Source of the DNA: Cognatiyoonia sp965661665
GTDB taxonomy: Bacteria > Pseudomonadota > Alphaproteobacteria > Rhodobacterales > Rhodobacteraceae
Length of the DNA: 61,573 nucleotides
NCBI RefSeq assembly: GCF_965661665.1
Contig: NZ_CBFIEO010000017.1
Span: forward strand, 1-61,573
Direction of reading: 5' to 3'
The notes under the pieces are model-generated. The model worked only from the letters and a program-made list of their open reading frames with translations. It did no database searches and was not told the DNA's origin. The translations under genes and the position numbers were made by a program. Numbering within the stretch: the stretch's first letter is position 1; each line of letters begins with the position of its first letter. Positions 57,879-61,573 of this stretch are shown here, in pieces.

Positions 57879-58432
57879 TCAGAAAGCAGAACTACTATCT
57901 TCGTGATTTTCTGCAAGCACTGTTACAAAAAGCTCGATGTGATGAAACGGTCCCGATCGAATTAATTTCATACCGTCCCGCTTCAAGTTTAATGCCAACG
58001 GAGTCGGGTGAGCACCCAAAGTGGAGAGCATCCGATATTGCGCCAAACGTCCACTTTTCTTGAAGCCGTCTCGCTTATCTAATGCTTTTCTGACGTCCAC
58101 AGGTTTAAATTCTTTTCTGATCTCCTCCTGATTGGCGTTCAACCATTTTTCTTGGCCTCCCGGAACTTCCAAAAGGTAATCTAACAAAAACGGTGACTCC
58201 AAGCAGTCTCGTGAATACATTGCGAAACTGAGTAGTTGCCCGAACAAGCGGTACGGACGCTGTGAAGTGTCGCATCGAAAGTTCGAAGCAATAAGCCAAC
58301 GATGGCAGTATGGCGAGCAGACTTTTTAGCCTTCTGGCGAACTACTTCACCAGTGTCCGAATAAACTTTAATTGTGCTCAAGTGGCCAGCTAGGTGCGGA
58401 ATTTCAGCGATCTTCTCTGCAGACCAACTCAT
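57879..58432 (-). pseudogene. Frameshifted gene of unknown function
   Basis: An N-terminal frame from ATG 58432 reads MSWSAEKIAEIPHLAGHLST, then RHTAIVGLLLRTFDATLHSV. Near 58250 the protein-like sequence moves to another frame, continuing RLFGQLLSFAMYSRDCLESP, then GGQEKWLNANQEEIRKEFKP and on to the stop at 57879. Together they would make one protein of about 183 residues. I recognise no family. Codon composition is more AT-rich than the ribosomal neighbours, which fits acquired DNA. Two separate small genes are a less likely reading. Confidence 0.5.
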
Positions 58433-58628
58433 TTGCTCATCTCCTGCCGACCAGATGGACAGAAGGTTTGCTGGAATGACTGTTTTCCTTGGAAACTCAA
58501 CGGGCGTCGATCTACTCCCCGTCTTCCATATCTGGATTCACACATTGTCGCACCCGTTGATTTGACCTAAACACCGCTCCATATCAAAGACGACCGGACA
58601 ACACCCGGCCTTGGACGGAACAAGACCC

Positions 58629-58922
58629 ATGACTTCCCGCACATTCATTCGCCACATCGTGTTCTTCAGCGCGAAGGACAAAGCGGACGTGGGCCGCATT
58701 GTGGATGGCCTGTCGGAGCTTGCGAAAATTCCGCATTCGGAGGTGTTTGAAGTCCGCCAGAACTCGCACCAAGACACGTGGTCGGATGAAATGGATGTCG
58801 TGGTTTACGGTGAGTTCAAGGATCAGGACGCGCTCAACGCTTACAAAGCGCATCCGATCTATCAGGAAGCGATCCGCGTTGTGCGGCCTTTGCGCGAATT
58901 GCGCATCGCGGCGGATATCTAA
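58629..58922 (+). CDS. Dabb (stress-responsive alpha/beta barrel) protein
   Basis: This 97-residue dimeric alpha/beta-barrel domain protein has FIRHIVFFSAKDKADVGRIV, then MDVVVYGEFKDQDALNAYKA and HPIYQEAIRVVRPL. The family includes small enzymes and stress proteins of mostly unknown role. It lies five bases before pabB in the same direction, so co-transcription is likely. Confidence 0.85.
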   Translation: MTSRTFIRHIVFFSAKDKADVGRIVDGLSELAKIPHSEVFEVRQNSHQDTWSDEMDVVVYGEFKDQDALNAYKAHPIYQEAIRVVRPLRELRIAADI

Positions 58923-58927
58923 ACCCT

Positions 58928-60043
58928 ATGACGGGGACGGTTCTTTTCGACAAAGGCCCTTTGCAAATGGGGACGTTGTTTGAATTCCCCATCGACATCA
59001 TTCGCGCCAATACGCCAGAGGAGGTTCCCGCCGCCTTGGACGCCATGCAAAAGGCGAAAGAGGATGGCAAATGGCTTGCAGGTTATGCTTCTTATGAGTT
59101 GGGCTATCTCTTCACCCCGCAGCTGGCCGAGATTCTCCCAGAAGATCGCACGGTGCCGTTCCTTTTGTTCGGTGTGTTCGAGCGTCCACGCCCTGACGAT
59201 GAAACAGCAAAAGACGCGGCCACGCTGTCAGACACCACGCCAGTTTGGGACCTGGTGACCTACCGCACCGCCTATGACCAAGTGAAAGAGCATATCGCGG
59301 CGGGAGATTTCTATCAGGCCAACCTAACTTTCCCACTGAAAGCGACGCTGACCGGCGATCCTGCTGCGCTCTACCGCGATCTAAGAGAGAAACAGCCCGT
59401 GCCCCATGGTGCGATGGTCGATCTTGGTGGTCCGGTGATCCTCTCCCGCTCGCCCGAACTTTTCTTCCGCTCCACATCTGAGGGCGAACTGACCACGCGG
59501 CCGATGAAAGGCACCATCGCACGAGGCAAGTCGATCCAAGAGGATGTGGTCAATTCATCGTGGCTGCGACGCTCGGAGAAGAACCGTGCCGAGAACCTGA
59601 TGATCGTGGACTTGCTGCGCAACGACATGAGCCGGATTTCCAAGATTGGCAGCGTGAAGGTGCCAGAGCTTTATACTGTTGAGAGCTATGCGACGGTGTA
59701 TCAGATGACGTCCACCATTCGGTCGCAACTGTTGCAGGGCACAACAATCCCGCAGATTTTCGAGGCGCTCTTCCCCTGCGGCTCTGTCACTGGTGCGCCA
59801 AAGATCATGGCGATGACTGTGCTCCGGCGTTTGGAGCACGGGGCGCGAGATGTCTATTGCGGCTCCATCGGGTGGATCGCCCCTGATGGCGCGATGGAGT
59901 TCAATGTCGCCATCAGGACGCTTACCTGTTTTGGCGGGGGCAAGGTGCGGCTCAATGTCGGGGGCGGCATCGTCCATGACAGCGAGGGCAAGGATGAGTA
60001 TGCGGAGGCGTTGCTGAAATCCGCCTTTGCCAAGCTCGACTAG
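58928..60043 (+). CDS. pabB: Aminodeoxychorismate synthase component I
   Basis: This 371-residue chorismate-utilising enzyme makes 4-amino-4-deoxychorismate for folate synthesis. It shows the C-terminal chorismate-binding signature: GDFYQANLTFPL, STRPMKGTIARG-like TTRPMKGTIARGKS, NRAENLMIVDLLRNDMSRIS, FPCGSVTGAPKIMAM and YCGSIGWIAPDG. The N-terminal region is short (the family ranges from 370 to 470 residues). A pabC gene is not adjacent. TrpE is unlikely given the length and TGAPK context. Confidence 0.92.
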   Translation: MTGTVLFDKGPLQMGTLFEFPIDIIRANTPEEVPAALDAMQKAKEDGKWLAGYASYELGYLFTPQLAEILPEDRTVPFLLFGVFERPRPDDETAKDAATLSDTTPVWDLVTYRTAYDQVKEHIAAGDFYQANLTFPLKATLTGDPAALYRDLREKQPVPHGAMVDLGGPVILSRSPELFFRSTSEGELTTRPMKGTIARGKSIQEDVVNSSWLRRSEKNRAENLMIVDLLRNDMSRISKIGSVKVPELYTVESYATVYQMTSTIRSQLLQGTTIPQIFEALFPCGSVTGAPKIMAMTVLRRLEHGARDVYCGSIGWIAPDGAMEFNVAIRTLTCFGGGKVRLNVGGGIVHDSEGKDEYAEALLKSAFAKLD

Positions 60044-60044
60044 A

Positions 60045-60260
60045 CTATTTGTAGGTTTCCCGCCGCGCGCCGAAGGTAGCAACCCGTTTGCGCCAAACGC
60101 GGTAGCTGCCGGATTTCAGGTTTGACCGCATCAGCGCCTTCACCTCTTTCTCCTTCAGCCCGTATTCCCGTTCGATATCAGCAAAAGCCACATGATCGGA
60201 AAGCGCCATCTGGATGATGTCGCTCACGTGCTCAGGCCTCAGATCGGTGGTCTTGCCCAT
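60045..60260 (-). CDS. TIGR03643 family protein
   Basis: This 71-residue basic protein (DIIQMALSDHVAFADIEREY, then GLKEKEVKALMRSNLKSGSY and RVWRKRV) matches the TIGR03643 family of unknown function. It contains a helix-turn-helix-like segment. It converges on pabB, with one base between the stops. Confidence 0.82.
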   Translation of the reverse strand: MGKTTDLRPEHVSDIIQMALSDHVAFADIEREYGLKEKEVKALMRSNLKSGSYRVWRKRVATFGARRETYK

Positions 60261-60383
60261 GGGATGCAGGTAGCGCCAGGCGGAGTTAGTTCAAGCGATG
60301 ATGCAGGTGCAGAAAAATTTGCGTCAAACGTGGACGACCCCCCTCTTCTCCCCTAGATAACGGGGAAATCAGAAGGAGATGCG

Positions 60384-60854
60384 ATGATGACTGCTGTGTT
60401 GAGCAAAGAAGCCGTTTTGGACTCGCAAAAGACGTGGGGGGACGGGATCGTCGCAATCTCAAAGGCCCACAGCGATGGGGGCGATTTCGAAGCGCGCGCG
60501 ACGCAGCATATCAACACGCTTTATGCCTATGACATCGCGGATGTGATGTTCAAACCGACTCTGGCGGCGGAAAAGCAGTTTCGCGGCACGTTTGAAGAGG
60601 CCCTGGATTACTTCATCGGCAAAGAAGGCAGCGAAGACAGCGGTTTTGGAATCAAGGGCTGGACCAACGTGCGTTGGGAGAACACCGGTATTCATGTCGG
60701 TGGCGATGTGGCGATGGCGATGGGCAACTATTTCTTCACCGCACCGGATGGGTCCGACACCAAGGTGGAATACACCTTCGGCTACATCTTGGATGACGCG
60801 GGCAATGTGCGGATCGTGCTGCATCACTCCTCCCTGCCCTACGCGCCTGCGTAA
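60384..60854 (+). CDS. NTF2-like family protein of unknown function
   Basis: This 156-residue single-domain protein has TWGDGIVAISKAHSDGGDFE, AATQHINTLYAYD-like ARATQHINTLYAYDIADVMF, and VRIVLHHSSLPYAPA at the end. Relatives are often labelled phosphoribosyl-AMP cyclohydrolase, which the sequence does not support: the HisI metal-binding cysteines are missing. The fold seems to be NTF2-like, but it shows no special likeness to the four SnoaL-like proteins of the catabolic cluster. GGAG stands nine bases before the first of two ATG codons. Confidence 0.75.
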   Translation: MMTAVLSKEAVLDSQKTWGDGIVAISKAHSDGGDFEARATQHINTLYAYDIADVMFKPTLAAEKQFRGTFEEALDYFIGKEGSEDSGFGIKGWTNVRWENTGIHVGGDVAMAMGNYFFTAPDGSDTKVEYTFGYILDDAGNVRIVLHHSSLPYAPA

Positions 60855-60958
60855 CTGCGGTCTTTGACATCAACATAAATTCTCGGTGAGTGGGGTCGTT
60901 CTGATCCCTGATGGAGGGCATATTGCGGGCAAGAGTTGATCCCGTAAGGAGCCCGCCG

Positions 60959-61420
60959 ATGACACCGACACGCCGCGCTGTTCTGACCCTATTTGCCGCC
61001 GCCCCAATGGCTGCGATGACCGCGCAAGTCGCACATGCGCAAGGCACGCCGCCTGTTTATGCAGAGAGTGGGATTGCCATCGTTGGCAGTGACCCTGTAG
61101 CGTATTTCACCGAAAGCGCGCCAACGGTAGGCGATCCCGATATCACCTATGATTGGAACGGCGCGACATAGCGGTTTGTCAGTGCGGCGAACCGCGATGC
61201 GTTCGCCGCCAACCCAGAAGCCCATGCCTCGCAATACGGTGGCTATTGCGCCTCTGCGGTGAGTGAAGGCTACACCGCCTCCACCGTGCCGGAGGCCTGG
61301 CGAATCATGGATGGGAAACTCTACATCAATTTCTCACGTGGCATTCAACGACGTTTGGAGCGCGATATTCCAGGGCGGATTGCGACAGGCGATGCCAATT
61401 GGCCAGAAGTGTTGGGGTAG
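60959..61420 (+). pseudogene. YHS-domain exported protein with internal stop
   Basis: ATG at 60959 opens a twin-arginine-like signal (MTPTRRAVLTLFAAAPMAAM). A YHS-type domain follows: SGIAIVGSDPVAYFTESAPT, then YDWNGAT, a TAG at 61169-61171, and directly RFVSAANRDAFAANPEAHAS and QYGGYCASAVSEGYT. The C-terminal part ends NWPEVLG at 61420. The stop replaces the Trp expected in GATWRF; TGG to TAG explains it. The gene has no other defect. YHS proteins of this type are linked to metal or copper handling in some bacteria. Confidence 0.8.
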
Positions 61421-61446
61421 GTGAAAACCTAACCCCCTCTAAAGCA

Positions 61447-61472
61447 AAAGGCCGCTCTGGTGAGCGACCTTT
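61447..61472 (-). terminator. Terminator of tuf
   Basis: On the minus strand AAAGGTCGCTC pairs with GAGCGGCCTTT (11 pairs, one T-G) and TTGCTTT follows, about 20 bases after the tuf stop. Confidence 0.9.
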
Positions 61473-61493
61473 CGTTTGGTTTTGTGTCGAAGA

Positions 61494-61573
61494 TTAAGCA
61501 GTAATCTTAGAAACGACGCCGGCACCGACGGTGCGGCCGCCTTCGCGGATCGCGAAGCGTAGGCCTTCTTCCA
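61494..61573 (-). CDS. tuf: Elongation factor Tu, C-terminal end (cut by window edge)
   Basis: The last 26 residues (EEGLRFAIREGGRTVGAGVV, then SKITA and TAA) are the characteristic C-terminus of EF-Tu, the GTPase that brings aminoacyl-tRNA to the ribosome. The remainder lies beyond the window. It is followed by its own terminator and is not linked to rpsJ. Confidence 0.95.
   Translation of the reverse strand, partial: EEGLRFAIREGGRTVGAGVVSKITA

Noticed and set aside
60384..60854. Phosphoribosyl-AMP cyclohydrolase, a label often given to relatives
   Set aside because: The zinc-binding cysteines and DxDxD-like motif of HisI are missing. The sequence suits an NTF2-like protein of unknown role.
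60384..60854. A fifth member of the SnoaL-like set of the catabolic cluster
   Set aside because: It lacks the WHxxM-W-GP-GIG and NWxxxDLL motifs and lies 19 kb away in an unrelated context.

Overview
The window reads as chromosomal DNA of a marine alphaproteobacterium of the Roseobacter group (Rhodobacterales). The indicators are an Mcl1-type malyl-CoA lyase, COQ9 divergent from rpsU, YtoQ, TIGR02466 and TIGR03643 family proteins, VPLPA-CTERM proteins and many ABC-fed sugar and cyclitol catabolic genes. I cannot name a genus. A run of ten N at 44101-44110 shows that this is a draft scaffold. No rRNA, tRNA or CRISPR array was seen.

Layout. (1) 1-8150 is housekeeping and decay: the 3' end of mcl1, an internally deleted IS3-type transposase joined to a DUF3429 gene, a methyltransferase, rnhA, a quinone oxidoreductase, coq9/rpsU, a VPLPA-CTERM-like pseudogene, an Lrp regulator, an mscL broken by one stop codon, and ytoQ. 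(2) 8163-12459: a frameshifted mgsA translationally coupled to pheT, then pheS after an unusual 448-base gap. (3) 12520-26582 is an inositol or cyclitol region: iolG, an IolJ-like aldolase, iolB, iolC and iolD on the minus strand. Divergently there are two Gfo/Idh/MocA dehydrogenases and an IolE-like protein, followed by a LacI regulator, a three-gene ribose/inositol-type ABC importer and an HpaI-type aldolase. Two near-identical palindromes, TTTGCAACCGGTTGCAAA and its 16-bp core, sit in the two divergent promoter regions and probably define one LacI regulon.

(4) 26589-41282 is the most unusual part. A long minus-strand operon starts with a MalFGK/Ugp-type importer. It continues with SnoaL-like, HisD-like, SnoaL-like, SDR, LacI, SnoaL-like, double-cupin, MetE-like methyltransferase, alpha/beta-hydrolase and RraA-like genes, mostly with overlapping starts and stops. 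A fourth SnoaL-like gene is divergent, across a second LacI-type palindrome. This looks like an uncharacterised catabolic pathway, possibly for a methylated or cyclic polyol. (5) 41275-43653 is a polar amino-acid ABC importer.

(6) 44543-57601 holds the S10/spc ribosomal protein genes on the minus strand, rpsJ to rpmD. They are broken into three transcription units by inserted genes between rplW and rplB and between rplP and rpmC. Each unit has a promoter of the same type, with 17-base spacing and a -10 of CTATAC or CTAAAC. (7) 57879-61573 holds a frameshifted hypothetical gene, a Dabb protein, pabB, small proteins, a YHS-domain gene with an internal stop, and the 3' end of tuf.

Two themes cut across the regions. 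At least four genes are spoiled by a single in-frame stop and several more by frameshifts or deletions, which means either genome decay or sequencing error. A 127-bp MITE-like element with 13-bp terminal inverted repeats occurs twice, 29 kb apart and in opposite orientation.
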